From the NCBI RefSeq assembly GCF_003217295.1, contig NZ_QJTJ01000014.1, positions 28,439-92,438 of the forward strand: a stretch of 64,000 bases of DNA. Direction: 5' to 3'. This document shows, one piece after another, positions 9,570 through 17,014 of the stretch. The notes under the pieces were generated by a model that made no database searches, had not been told where the DNA came from, and was given only the letters and a program-made list of their open reading frames with translations. Made by a program: the position numbers and the translations under genes. How positions within the stretch are numbered: position 1 is the stretch's first letter; the number at the start of each line of letters is the position of its first letter. The stretch comes from Ureibacillus chungkukjangi. GTDB taxonomy: Bacteria > Bacillota > Bacilli > Bacillales_A > Planococcaceae.

Positions 9570-9827
9570 AAAAAATCCTCCATCCAGAACTTAGAATTTT
9601 CTGAAAATATAACTAGATTTTAACAATCACAAACATAATTATCAATAAAATACTGTTGGTTTTTTTGTTTTTAATAGAATTTTCAAGCTTCAAGTAGAAA
9701 AAATATGGTTTTTACGTTGCGTGATATCGCCCCTCCCAGACTTTAAACTCTTTTGCTCCTCTGCCATTGTCCGAACCGCAACCGATTTTTAATTTCATTA
9801 AGCACCTTACTTCTAAATCTAAATAAT
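9570..9827. other. Intergenic region upstream of acyl-CoA dehydrogenase
   Basis: AT-rich spacer holding the operon promoter. No ORF with a ribosome site and no clear operator was found in it. Confidence 0.4.
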
Positions 9828-9862
9828 AAAAAAGCTATCCAAGCATCCATCACTTGAATAGC
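9828..9862 (-). terminator. Terminator of the 80-aa gene
   Basis: Minus-strand GCTATTCAAG and CTTGGATAGC form a hairpin with a 9-nt loop (one mismatch), followed by six T. Confidence 0.75.
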
Positions 9863-9887
9863 ACTATTATTATAATTAGGCATTAGC

Positions 9888-10130
9888 CTAATTATGTCTT
9901 TTTTCGTCAGGGGATTCTTTTCTGAACACTTCTGTAATCAGCTCGTCATCCTCTGCTTTAACTCGCTTATTTAGCTCTTCTATTGGAATTGAATCAACGG
10001 TTTGCATATCCTCATGTAGGTCAAACAAACTAATATTATCTGAATCCACCATATCTGGTTTATCCTTGGCTGGTAAATCTGCAAACTCCTTTTTCGACTC
10101 GATTAATGACTCCCAATCCTTGTTCATCAT
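9888..10130 (-). CDS. Small acidic hypothetical protein (80 aa)
   Basis: Not recognised. The protein is highly charged, rich in Asp, Glu and Lys, with no membrane segment, no cysteine and no catalytic motif, and is likely soluble and partly disordered. The gene has its own terminator and a good AGGAG ribosome site. A perfect 11-bp inverted repeat overlaps the ribosome site and the first base pairs of the start codon, which could control translation or bind a regulator. Low complexity means database searches may give only close-genus homologues. Confidence 0.7.
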   Translation of the reverse strand: MMNKDWESLIESKKEFADLPAKDKPDMVDSDNISLFDLHEDMQTVDSIPIEELNKRVKAEDDELITEVFRKESPDEKRHN

Positions 10131-10161
10131 TCACACACTCCTTTTGCTTTAGTGTGTGAAT
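10129..10161 (-). promoter_or_regulatory. Perfect 11-bp inverted repeat over ribosome site and start codon
   Basis: On the minus strand ATTCACACACT, an 11-nt loop and AGTGTGTGAAT. The right arm starts inside the AGGAG ribosome site and runs into the ATG at 10130. In RNA this would form a stable stem hiding both; in DNA it could be an operator. Confidence 0.6.
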
Positions 10162-10210
10162 CGATTATCAAATTATTCTTCACTAAAAAATGGATTAGCA
10201 TTACAATTCC

Positions 10211-10714
10211 TTAAAACTCAATATTAAACGCCTTTACAATAATTCCATCATCTAATGGAATAAAATCATTCTCTGGAACTCGTTTAAATCCAAGGCTCGT
10301 ATATAGGTTCACTGCTGATTCCATGAAATCTGCTGTATGTAATCCCATTGATTTGTAGCCGTTGTTCTTAGAACGTTTCATACACTCCTGAACTAACGCT
10401 TTTGCAACACCTTTTCCTCTTGCTTTTGGAGAAACAGCAAGCATTCTTAGCTCCGGATGATTTAACTGCCCTTCAACTAGTCCTTTATATGCTTCGATTT
10501 CTGGAGAAAACAGTGCAACTGTTCCAACTAACTCTCCATCTAGTTCAGCTACCATTCGTTCGATTCCTGCTTGCTCCCCTTCATCAGAAAGAATCGATTG
10601 TTTTAAAGCATCCCAATGTGCCTCTGGTATTTTTTCTGCATGCTCTTCATATGACTGTAATCGTAATTCCTTAATCTTTTGGAGCTCTCCCTTTACTGCA
10701 TCCCTTATTAACAT
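10211..10714 (-). CDS. GNAT-family N-acetyltransferase
   Basis: Predicted acetyl-CoA-dependent acyltransferase of 167 aa. The acetyl-CoA pyrophosphate-binding motif is visible as VSPKARGKGVAKALVQ in the middle of the protein, with the preceding strand ELRMLAV and the later LYTSLGFKRVP that closes the GNAT fold. The start is well set by AAGGAG six nt upstream. It sits between the 80-aa gene and the GST-like gene on the same strand. The substrate is unknown. Confidence 0.85.
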   Translation of the reverse strand: MLIRDAVKGELQKIKELRLQSYEEHAEKIPEAHWDALKQSILSDEGEQAGIERMVAELDGELVGTVALFSPEIEAYKGLVEGQLNHPELRMLAVSPKARGKGVAKALVQECMKRSKNNGYKSMGLHTADFMESAVNLYTSLGFKRVPENDFIPLDDGIIVKAFNIEF

Positions 10715-10742
10715 TTCATTCTCCTTTTATTTGGATTTAATA

Positions 10743-11738
10743 TTAAACAATCAGGAATTTCTCCTGTTTTCCACTTAACTCTTCACGGTTATGTGGTGTA
10801 TTAATAATCGACATATCAGGACCCTTTGGTAATATATTAAGACTTTTTTGGTCATCGCTCGCGATATGATTCGATAGGTGATAGTGAACTTTAATTGCAT
10901 TAAAGTCTGTTGTATCTCCAAAGCCTGGCGTTTGGTATAAGTCTCTTAAATACCCCCACAAATTCGGGAAATCTACAATTCGATTGCGATTTGCTTTAAA
11001 GGCAGCATAATAGGCTACATCAAAACGAACCAATGTGGCATAAAGTCGAACATCCGAATCTGTAATATAATCCCCATGTAAAAAACGGCTAGTCGCTAAA
11101 CGTTTTTCCAGCTCATCTAATTGATTGAATAACGTATCATATGACTCTTCATAAGCTTCTTGAGAACGGGCAAATCCACATTTATAAACTCCATTATTTA
11201 CTTCATGAAAAATCACATCATTTAAGGCATCGATTTCTTCACGTATGCTTTCAGGATACAATATTGGTGCATTTTCTTTATGCAACGGTGACCATACTGT
11301 TTCGAAATAATTCGTTAAACGGAAATAATCATTATTTACAACCTTTTTCTCTTTGATGTCTACCATAGCTGGAACTGTAGGACGGCCCTCGTAGCCAGGG
11401 TCTGCATTCAAATACACTTCACTTATATATTGAACCTCTAATACAGGATCTTTATTTCCCTCATCTAAAGAAAACTCCCAGTCTACACGCGGGATATTTG
11501 GACGCATTGGACTAGCTGTTCCTAAACTGATAACCTCTTCTAAACCAAGCACTCTACGGACAATCACAGAGCGATGTGCCCACGGACACACAGGTGACCA
11601 TAACAGACGATAACGCCCTGCCTCTATTGGTAATTCTCCTGGATTATTTCCAAACGGTGTTGTAAAACGATTTTTTTGACGATTGAATTTACCGCTTTGG
11701 TCTACTTCTAACGGTTTTTCTTTTTTTAGATTGCCCAT
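10743..11738 (-). CDS. Glutathionyl-hydroquinone reductase-like (YqjG/ECM4, GST Xi class)
   Basis: GST-fold oxidoreductase of 331 aa. The nucleophile C51 lies in the family hallmark CPWAHR (51-56), at the end of the first thioredoxin-fold strand. The all-helical C-terminal GST domain spans roughly residues 160-300. Known members reduce glutathionyl-hydroquinones using glutathione. Most Bacillales make bacillithiol rather than glutathione, so the physiological thiol here is uncertain. The start follows AGGTGATACATA. It is alone on its transcript as far as spacing shows. The family call is firm; the reaction in this host is inference. Confidence 0.85.
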   Translation of the reverse strand: MGNLKKEKPLEVDQSGKFNRQKNRFTTPFGNNPGELPIEAGRYRLLWSPVCPWAHRSVIVRRVLGLEEVISLGTASPMRPNIPRVDWEFSLDEGNKDPVLEVQYISEVYLNADPGYEGRPTVPAMVDIKEKKVVNNDYFRLTNYFETVWSPLHKENAPILYPESIREEIDALNDVIFHEVNNGVYKCGFARSQEAYEESYDTLFNQLDELEKRLATSRFLHGDYITDSDVRLYATLVRFDVAYYAAFKANRNRIVDFPNLWGYLRDLYQTPGFGDTTDFNAIKVHYHLSNHIASDDQKSLNILPKGPDMSIINTPHNREELSGKQEKFLIV

Positions 11739-11822
11739 TATGTATCACCTATTCTTTCTTCTTTGTCTACAAATTTTAATATGTAAATATTCTGATTACA
11801 ATTTATTTGATTTCAATTAATC

Positions 11823-11848
11823 GGTGACCTTATACTGCTAAGGTCACC
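11823..11848. terminator. Perfect 10-bp inverted repeat after the small SASP-like gene
   Basis: GGTGACCTTA, loop TACTGC, TAAGGTCACC. It lies 7 nt past the stop of the gene at 11856-12047 and probably ends its transcript, but the T-run is poor on both strands, so it may instead stabilise the 3' end. Confidence 0.5.
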
Positions 11849-11855
11849 TTTAACC

Positions 11856-12047
11856 TTAATGTGGATGTTGAGTTTGTTTTTTTACTTCATCTATATTTGT
11901 ATCACTAAACATTTTCGTATTTTTACCACCAGTACTTGCAAGGTATTCCATTACTTCTTTATAGGACATACCAGATGCGGCATTTTTTCTTTTTACCTCT
12001 TCGATATCTGTTCCAGAAACTGTGTATTGGTTCTGTTCACTTTGCAT
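11856..12047 (-). CDS. Short gamma-type SASP-like protein (63 aa)
   Basis: Two modules typical of gamma-type small acid-soluble spore proteins are seen, SGTDIEEVKRKNA and SDTNIDEVKKQ, separated by a linker unlike those of the larger neighbour. Such proteins serve as an amino-acid reserve in the spore core and are cut by the Gpr protease near T-E/D motifs. The start is set at the ATG ending at 12047, 9 nt after AAGGAG; an upstream in-frame codon lacks a ribosome site. It lies directly downstream of the larger sspE-like gene but past that gene's terminator, so it probably has its own forespore promoter. Confidence 0.72.
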   Translation of the reverse strand: MQSEQNQYTVSGTDIEEVKRKNAASGMSYKEVMEYLASTGGKNTKMFSDTNIDEVKKQTQHPH

Positions 12048-12105
12048 GATTAGGCTCCTTCCCATGTATAAAAGAATATATTTTGTACAAATTAGAAAAA
12101 AATCT

Positions 12106-12133
12106 AAGAAAAACGCCCCTAATATAGAGGCGC
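12106..12133 (-). terminator. Terminator of the large gamma-SASP gene
   Basis: Minus-strand GCGCCTC, 7-nt loop, GGGGCG, then TTTTT. It separates the two SASP-type genes. Confidence 0.8.
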
Positions 12134-12149
12134 TTTATAAAATCATTTT

Positions 12150-12632
12150 TTAAAATTTATTCTTACCTTGTTCAGCTTGTTGGTTCTGGCGTTTTACTTC
12201 TGCAATATCTGTACCAGTAACTGTTTTGCCTGCTGAAGGCTGCTGAGAAGGAACATTAAATGGCCCTGCTTCCTGAGCAATTTCTTCTTTTACCTTTTGA
12301 ATGTCAGTGCCAGAAGCTGTTTTTCCTCCAAATGATTGGGATGATGCTGAAGAGAATTGGCCACTACCAAATGGACCCGCCTCCTGTGCGATCTCCTCTC
12401 GAACCTTCTGGATATCTGTACCTGATGCTGTTTTCCCTCCAAAAGACTGGGGGGCTGGACTTTGCGAAAAAGGCTTGTTAAAAGGACCCGCCTCTTGTGC
12501 AATTTCTTCTCTTACCTTTTGTGGGTTAGTACCAAAAGCTTGTGCCCCTGAAGAACCCTGTGCATTTTGTCGCTTTACTTCCTCAATATCAGTACCAGCA
12601 GATGTGAAACGTTTACCATTATTCTTTTCCAT
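12150..12632 (-). CDS. sspE: Gamma-type small acid-soluble spore protein with five repeat modules
   Basis: A 160-aa, Gln/Ala/Ser/Gly-rich protein built from five repeats of about 33-35 aa with the core TDIxxVKxE/QN, at roughly residues 13, 35, 72, 108 and 140. Modules 2-4 continue as EEIAQEAGPF. This is the architecture of the gamma-SASP SspE, which is normally shorter (about 80-110 aa with fewer repeats), so the gene looks expanded. It should accumulate in the forespore and be degraded by Gpr at germination. The ribosome site GGAGGTG is strong and the start is unambiguous. The second and third inter-module segments are nearly identical, which suggests recent duplication. Confidence 0.85.
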   Translation of the reverse strand: MEKNNGKRFTSAGTDIEEVKRQNAQGSSGAQAFGTNPQKVREEIAQEAGPFNKPFSQSPAPQSFGGKTASGTDIQKVREEIAQEAGPFGSGQFSSASSQSFGGKTASGTDIQKVKEEIAQEAGPFNVPSQQPSAGKTVTGTDIAEVKRQNQQAEQGKNKF

Positions 12633-12823
12633 GTCAAAAACACCTCCAAAATGTTATGCCTTTATCATGTCAAAGTAAAGACGATATTATGAGTGCAATA
12701 ATTTTATTTCTTTTAGTATAAATTCGTATCTATCGTAAGTATCACTAATCACCTGGGTATTTTCTTTTTTATAAAACTACATTAAAATTAAAGTAATAAA
12801 TTTCCATGTGTGAAGGTGAAGAA

Positions 12824-13417
12824 ATGAGATATGCTCTATTGGGGGATTTGCACTCAAGTATTGAAGACACAAAAGCTGTATTACAACATATACAAGAAAT
12901 TGCACCCGATTCCAAAATAATCGGATTAGGAGATCTATTTGAATGTACGATTGGCAAGAAAAAAGCCTTAACCATTTCTAATGCCCCATTAAATGCGGCA
13001 GCAATCATTGAAGAGGAATTTGAAGATCTCTTAACATTTCCGTCAATTCGGGGAAATCAAGAGGAACGGATAACTAACGTTACTGGTATCAAAAGTTTTG
13101 CCGCATTACCTGAAAAAATAGTAATAGAAGGTGCCACATTAATACACGGTCATCAAATTGAGTGGGGCACACATTGGGAGCCCGTTAATATGTCTATGCT
13201 AGAAATTGACACCTCTCTTGTTTTCTTTGGTCATAGTCATCGAAGCGGTATTTATATGGACGTCAAAAAACTCCATGAGCCCATCCATTTTGGACAAGCT
13301 ATTTCATTATCAAATGATGCTTATTGGGTTAATGTCGGTTCTGTTGTAGACAATAGAGAATGGGTTTTATACGATAGTGATAATCGTTCCGTTACTTTTA
13401 TGAAGATAACTCAATAG
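12824..13417 (+). CDS. Calcineurin-like metallophosphoesterase
   Basis: Predicted dinuclear-metal phosphodiesterase of 197 aa. The five family motifs are present: GDLHS near the N-terminus, GLGDLFE, RGNQEE, LIHGHQIE and FFGHSHRSG. The start is placed at the ATG at 12824, preceded by GAAGGTG; an in-frame ATG 18 nt upstream has no ribosome site. Size and motifs resemble small bacterial YfcE/MJ0936-type phosphodiesterases. The substrate is unknown. It is monocistronic with a terminator at 13439. Confidence 0.85.
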   Translation: MRYALLGDLHSSIEDTKAVLQHIQEIAPDSKIIGLGDLFECTIGKKKALTISNAPLNAAAIIEEEFEDLLTFPSIRGNQEERITNVTGIKSFAALPEKIVIEGATLIHGHQIEWGTHWEPVNMSMLEIDTSLVFFGHSHRSGIYMDVKKLHEPIHFGQAISLSNDAYWVNVGSVVDNREWVLYDSDNRSVTFMKITQ

Positions 13418-13438
13418 ATAGAAGGTTAAATAAGAGAG

Positions 13439-13465
13439 CACCTATTTACATTAGGTGTTTTTATT
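13439..13465 (+). terminator. Terminator of the phosphoesterase gene
   Basis: CACCTA, loop, TTAGGTG, then TTTTTATTATT on the plus strand. Confidence 0.8.
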
Positions 13466-13601
13466 ATTGTTTTTTCTAATGAATTCTTTTCTTTCAATTT
13501 CTCTGCTCTTCCATTTTATTTATAACTACCCTCTTAAATCGTTATTTTCTGCTTGATGCTTTCATAAAATGGTGCATGTCCAGTATTGTGAGGAGAATTG
13601 C

Positions 13602-14174
13602 ATGCTATTTGTTAAGAAAGGCTTAGCAATCATTGTAGGAAGTATCTTTTTGTCCTTGGGTATCAATGTTTTTTTAACCCCCTATGAAATTTTAGACGGT
13701 GGAATCATTGGGCTTTCATTAATTATTTATTATTTGTTCAAGCTCAAAATTGGGTTAATGATTATTGTGTTAAGTATTCCGATTTTTGTCCTTGCTTGGT
13801 TTAAATATAAACCCTATTTCTTTAATAGCTTACACGGGTTACTTATTTCCTCTGTGATGATTGACCTTTTTAAGCCGTTGCGGACCTTGCTCCACATTGA
13901 TCCTATGATTAGCTCCGTAATAGGTGGCATTTTTGTTGGGATTGGTATCGGCCTTATGCTGCGCTTTGAAACAAGTACTGGTGGCACAGACTTATTAGCT
14001 CAATTCATCTCAGACAAATTACTCATTAATGTAGGTATTGTCATTTTCGTCATAGACGCAGCCGTTGTTTGTTTAGGTGGAATCTTCATTTCACAGAAAA
14101 CCTTACTTTTATCAATTGTCACCATTCTTTGTGTAGGTATAACGACCAGTGTACTAACAAAGCGCCATACATAA
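13602..14174 (+). CDS. YitT/YczE-family integral membrane protein, short form
   Basis: A 190-aa membrane protein with about five or six hydrophobic helices and the YitT-family hallmarks GxxLxxLGINVFLTPYEILDGG near the N-terminus (seen as FLTPYEILDGGIIG) and FETSTGGTDLLAQ in the second half. The usual C-terminal cytoplasmic DUF2179 domain of about 80 aa is missing; the gene ends normally at a terminator, so it is a natural short form and not a break inside the window. Start at 13602 follows AGGAG. The function of the family is unclear. Confidence 0.8.
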   Translation: MLFVKKGLAIIVGSIFLSLGINVFLTPYEILDGGIIGLSLIIYYLFKLKIGLMIIVLSIPIFVLAWFKYKPYFFNSLHGLLISSVMIDLFKPLRTLLHIDPMISSVIGGIFVGIGIGLMLRFETSTGGTDLLAQFISDKLLINVGIVIFVIDAAVVCLGGIFISQKTLLLSIVTILCVGITTSVLTKRHT

Positions 14175-14191
14175 TTTCTTTAAAAGCAAAA

Positions 14192-14214
14192 GCCGCCTTA
14201 AACCTTAAGGCGGC
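14192..14214. terminator. Bidirectional terminator between convergent genes
   Basis: Perfect 10-bp stem GCCGCCTTAA/TTAAGGCGGC with a 3-nt loop. The T-rich side is stronger on the minus strand (CTTTTGCTTTT). Confidence 0.8.
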
Positions 14215-14220
14215 TCTTGT

Positions 14221-15102
14221 TCATGTTAATTTTTCAACACTCTTCCTTTTTAAAAAGGATAATTTAGTTTCTGAAATCATAATGGCACAAAGAATTAAAA
14301 CAGCACCAACGACCATTCTTGTTGTTAAAAATTCACTTAAAAGAATTACCGAGAAAATCATTCCCCATAAGGCTTCAGTTGAAAGGATAATTGCTGTTTT
14401 TGTTTCATTTGTAAACTTTTGTGCAATCGTTTGGAATAGATACGCTAGCGTTGTTGAGAAAATAGCTAAATATAAAATGGATGATACAGCCTCAACTTCA
14501 AACGAAAAGCTTACCTCTCCCTTGAAAATTACAACAATCCACGAAAAAATTGCCGCAAAAAACATTTGTACGATCGTCAGTGTGATTGGATCTTCATCCT
14601 TTACATATTTGGCAGTATAAAAAATTTGATAGGCAAAGGCCACTGCACAAGCAAGTGTTAAAATATCCCCTACATTTATATCAGTTGAAAATTGAAGGGA
14701 TAAAAAACCAATACCTACAATTGCTAAAATAGCTCCAGTTAATTCAAATTTATCGATTTTTCTTTTATAGGCGAAAAAGGCAATAAAAGGAACAATAACT
14801 ACATTAATAGCTGTTAAAAAGGCATTTTTTGAAGGAGTTGTATACTGTAGCCCTACTGTTTGTAATGCAAAGGCTAAATATAGAAAGAATCCTAACACCA
14901 AGCCTTTTAGAATAATCCCCTTATTTAACACCTTTAATTTTTTATAAAAAATTAAACTTAACACAAGAAATCCTATTAAAAATCTACCTGCTAGAATCTG
15001 AAAGGGCGTGTAATGCTCAAGAGCAATTGCACTTACTACAAAGCCACTTCCCCAAATAATTGCTGTAATACACAGCATAATTTCACCAATATACTTTCGC
15101 AT
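14221..15102 (-). CDS. DMT-superfamily (EamA) transporter
   Basis: A 293-aa protein with about ten transmembrane helices made of two EamA halves; the first half starts IIWGSGFVVSAIALEHY, the second ends in a Lys/Arg-rich tail. Members export amino acids, metabolites or drugs; no substrate can be assigned. The start follows GGGAGG. A second, distinct EamA gene lies at 28104-29012. Confidence 0.88.
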   Translation of the reverse strand: MRKYIGEIMLCITAIIWGSGFVVSAIALEHYTPFQILAGRFLIGFLVLSLIFYKKLKVLNKGIILKGLVLGFFLYLAFALQTVGLQYTTPSKNAFLTAINVVIVPFIAFFAYKRKIDKFELTGAILAIVGIGFLSLQFSTDINVGDILTLACAVAFAYQIFYTAKYVKDEDPITLTIVQMFFAAIFSWIVVIFKGEVSFSFEVEAVSSILYLAIFSTTLAYLFQTIAQKFTNETKTAIILSTEALWGMIFSVILLSEFLTTRMVVGAVLILCAIMISETKLSFLKRKSVEKLT

Positions 15103-15228
15103 TACTGCCTCCCATATTATGTATGCTAGTATAATAATATATGATAATTAGAAAATTATAAATCTTTAATAGTAAACAGTTATTAGTTCGAATAGCTGTA
15201 CAAAATTGTAAATTCAACATAGCTTTTT

Positions 15229-15939
15229 TCATTTAAAAATGTTCGCTTCTGCCATTGAAACTGCTTTTGTTATTATCTCTTTAGGATTTAATATTACCTT
15301 TCCATGGCCTGTTGCAAGAAGCTTTGGTGATAGCTGTTGAATTTTCTTGGCACTATTAAAGGATTGCTCTTTATTCCATGTTCCAAATGCTGGAAATGGA
15401 AATAGCGGTACAAGTTGACCACTTACAGCAACTTTCCCTTGGGTTTGAAAAGCATCTCCTACGATGACAGATTGATCTTTGTTATTCCAAAGAGAAATTG
15501 AACCCGGTGTATGACCAGGTGTTTCTATTACTTCAAGGGAACTAACCATATCCCCCTCTTTCAAATAGATTTCCGGCGTTAACTTTAAGTCTTTTGGTAC
15601 TCCGCCTTTTATGGGTGTTTGTGGTTCTCCTTCATCTAACGATGTATCTCCTTGTAATAATCGACTATCTCGGATAGAAATCGCAACTTGTGCTTCAGGG
15701 AAAATTCTCTTAATATGTTTTAACGAACCAATATGATCGCCATGGGCATGTGTTAAAACAATCTTTTCGAGTGGCTTATTTAACTCTTTAATCAATTTTA
15801 CAATTCCCGAAAAACTTGCAGGCATTCCTGCATCGATTAATACTAAATGTTTTTCTTCTTCAACAATATAACAATTTACAGGAAAGAACTTTGGCCACAG
15901 GGTTAACTGGTACAAATTATTAAATTTCGTAATTCTCAA
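15229..15939 (-). CDS. MBL-fold metallo-hydrolase
   Basis: A 236-aa hydrolase with the zinc motif THAHGDHIGS near residue 65, a downstream ETPGHTPGS metal-ligand motif, the bridging aspartate in IVGDAF and the last histidine in ATGHG. The start is TTG, six nt after a strong AAGGAGG, and no ATG/GTG fits better. Close relatives are YqjP-like general MBL hydrolases of the glyoxalase II type; a quorum-quenching or thioesterase role is possible but not shown. Confidence 0.87.
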   Translation of the reverse strand: MRITKFNNLYQLTLWPKFFPVNCYIVEEEKHLVLIDAGMPASFSGIVKLIKELNKPLEKIVLTHAHGDHIGSLKHIKRIFPEAQVAISIRDSRLLQGDTSLDEGEPQTPIKGGVPKDLKLTPEIYLKEGDMVSSLEVIETPGHTPGSISLWNNKDQSVIVGDAFQTQGKVAVSGQLVPLFPFPAFGTWNKEQSFNSAKKIQQLSPKLLATGHGKVILNPKEIITKAVSMAEANIFK

Positions 15940-15978
15940 ACTCTTCCTCCTTAACCGTATATATAGATATTATAAAAG

Positions 15979-16018
15979 AAACGGACTACAAATATTGTAA
16001 ATTATTTGTAATCCGTTT
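15979..16018 (-). terminator. Terminator of the 234-aa membrane-anchored protein gene
   Basis: AAACGGATTACAAAT and ATTTGTAGTCCGTTT (minus strand) form a long stem with one mismatch, followed by CTTTTAT. Confidence 0.65.
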
Positions 16019-16038
16019 AAAGTACCTATTCATATTTT

Positions 16039-16743
16039 TTAAGTCCACCCTTTAATGGCAACGTCTTGGATTTTGCGTTCATGCTCATGTCTTTTAATAA
16101 TTACACTAATTTTTTGATACCATTTCGAGCATTCCTTAAAAATGTCCTTATACTCATCTAGCTCTTTTGGAATTTCTTGTTCATTATCTAAAAAGACATA
16201 TTCCGCAATAGGGTCTGATAAATCATCTACCACTATTTTAAGTATGAGCTTTTTAACCTCCTTTGCTTTTTCTTTCTTCTCAGGTAATTCGTCCATCTCA
16301 TTTACATGGACATCTACCTTTGCTCCCCCATCTATTAGGGACCAACCATGGACACCGCCCTTTGATGTAAGAGCAACATTAGTTCCATCCTCGACAATTG
16401 CTATTTCATAGAGCTCATCAAAATCGAACTCCTTCTTATCAAAATCATCATCAGTATGTTCTCTTTCTAAAATTCTTAAAGTATTGGAGTATTCATCAAG
16501 CATTAAGGCACTCAAATAATCAGGAGAAATAATATAGCGAGTATGAGGGTGCTGTTCAACTTTTTGAACCGTTTCATTTAATAATGCTTCACTCCGTTTT
16601 TTTACATCCTTATTCAACTCATAAAGCCACCACGCACCTAAAACTATTGCAACGATTAAATATAGTGTACTTCCTGATTTAAATGCTAAAAAAAGATAGA
16701 CAACTTCTAATAATAATAAAAATAATTGAAACAACCTACTCAC
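16039..16743 (-). CDS. Membrane-anchored hypothetical protein (about 234 aa)
   Basis: Not recognised. Two adjacent hydrophobic segments (about 5-22 and 27-42) anchor a hydrophilic remainder of about 190 aa rich in Glu, Asp and Lys, with a central Lys/Glu-rich helix around 150-165. The sequence suggests a cytoplasmic soluble domain after a hairpin anchor. The annotated GTG start is fused to AAAGGG; a TTG three codons later is better spaced and equally likely. There is no partner gene on the strand. Confidence 0.7.
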   Translation of the reverse strand: MSRLFQLFLLLLEVVYLFLAFKSGSTLYLIVAIVLGAWWLYELNKDVKKRSEALLNETVQKVEQHPHTRYIISPDYLSALMLDEYSNTLRILEREHTDDDFDKKEFDFDELYEIAIVEDGTNVALTSKGGVHGWSLIDGGAKVDVHVNEMDELPEKKEKAKEVKKLILKIVVDDLSDPIAEYVFLDNEQEIPKELDEYKDIFKECSKWYQKISVIIKRHEHERKIQDVAIKGWT

Positions 16744-17014
16744 CCCTTTTAAATAGTTTTGTAGTCAAAAAAACAAAGCTCTATTACCTAAACAAGTGAA
16801 ACGATGGTTCGTCTCTCAAAACTACTTATATAAGTTTCTAGTAGTTATAAAATATTATTCGAGAAGTTCTCTTTTCATTCTCATTTTTAATAGTTTTTAT
16901 ATAGAATTTATATTTTCTTCAAATTCAAATCTGTGCTTTATAACTTTTCGTATAGTTCAACTTGCAACTACCTATACTTATATTTAGTAAATGTTGTTGA
17001 AAAGAGGGGTCATT

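Noticed and set aside
12301..12678. 125-aa plus-strand frame opposite the gamma-SASP gene
   Set aside because: Antisense shadow of the repeated SASP codons; no ribosome site.
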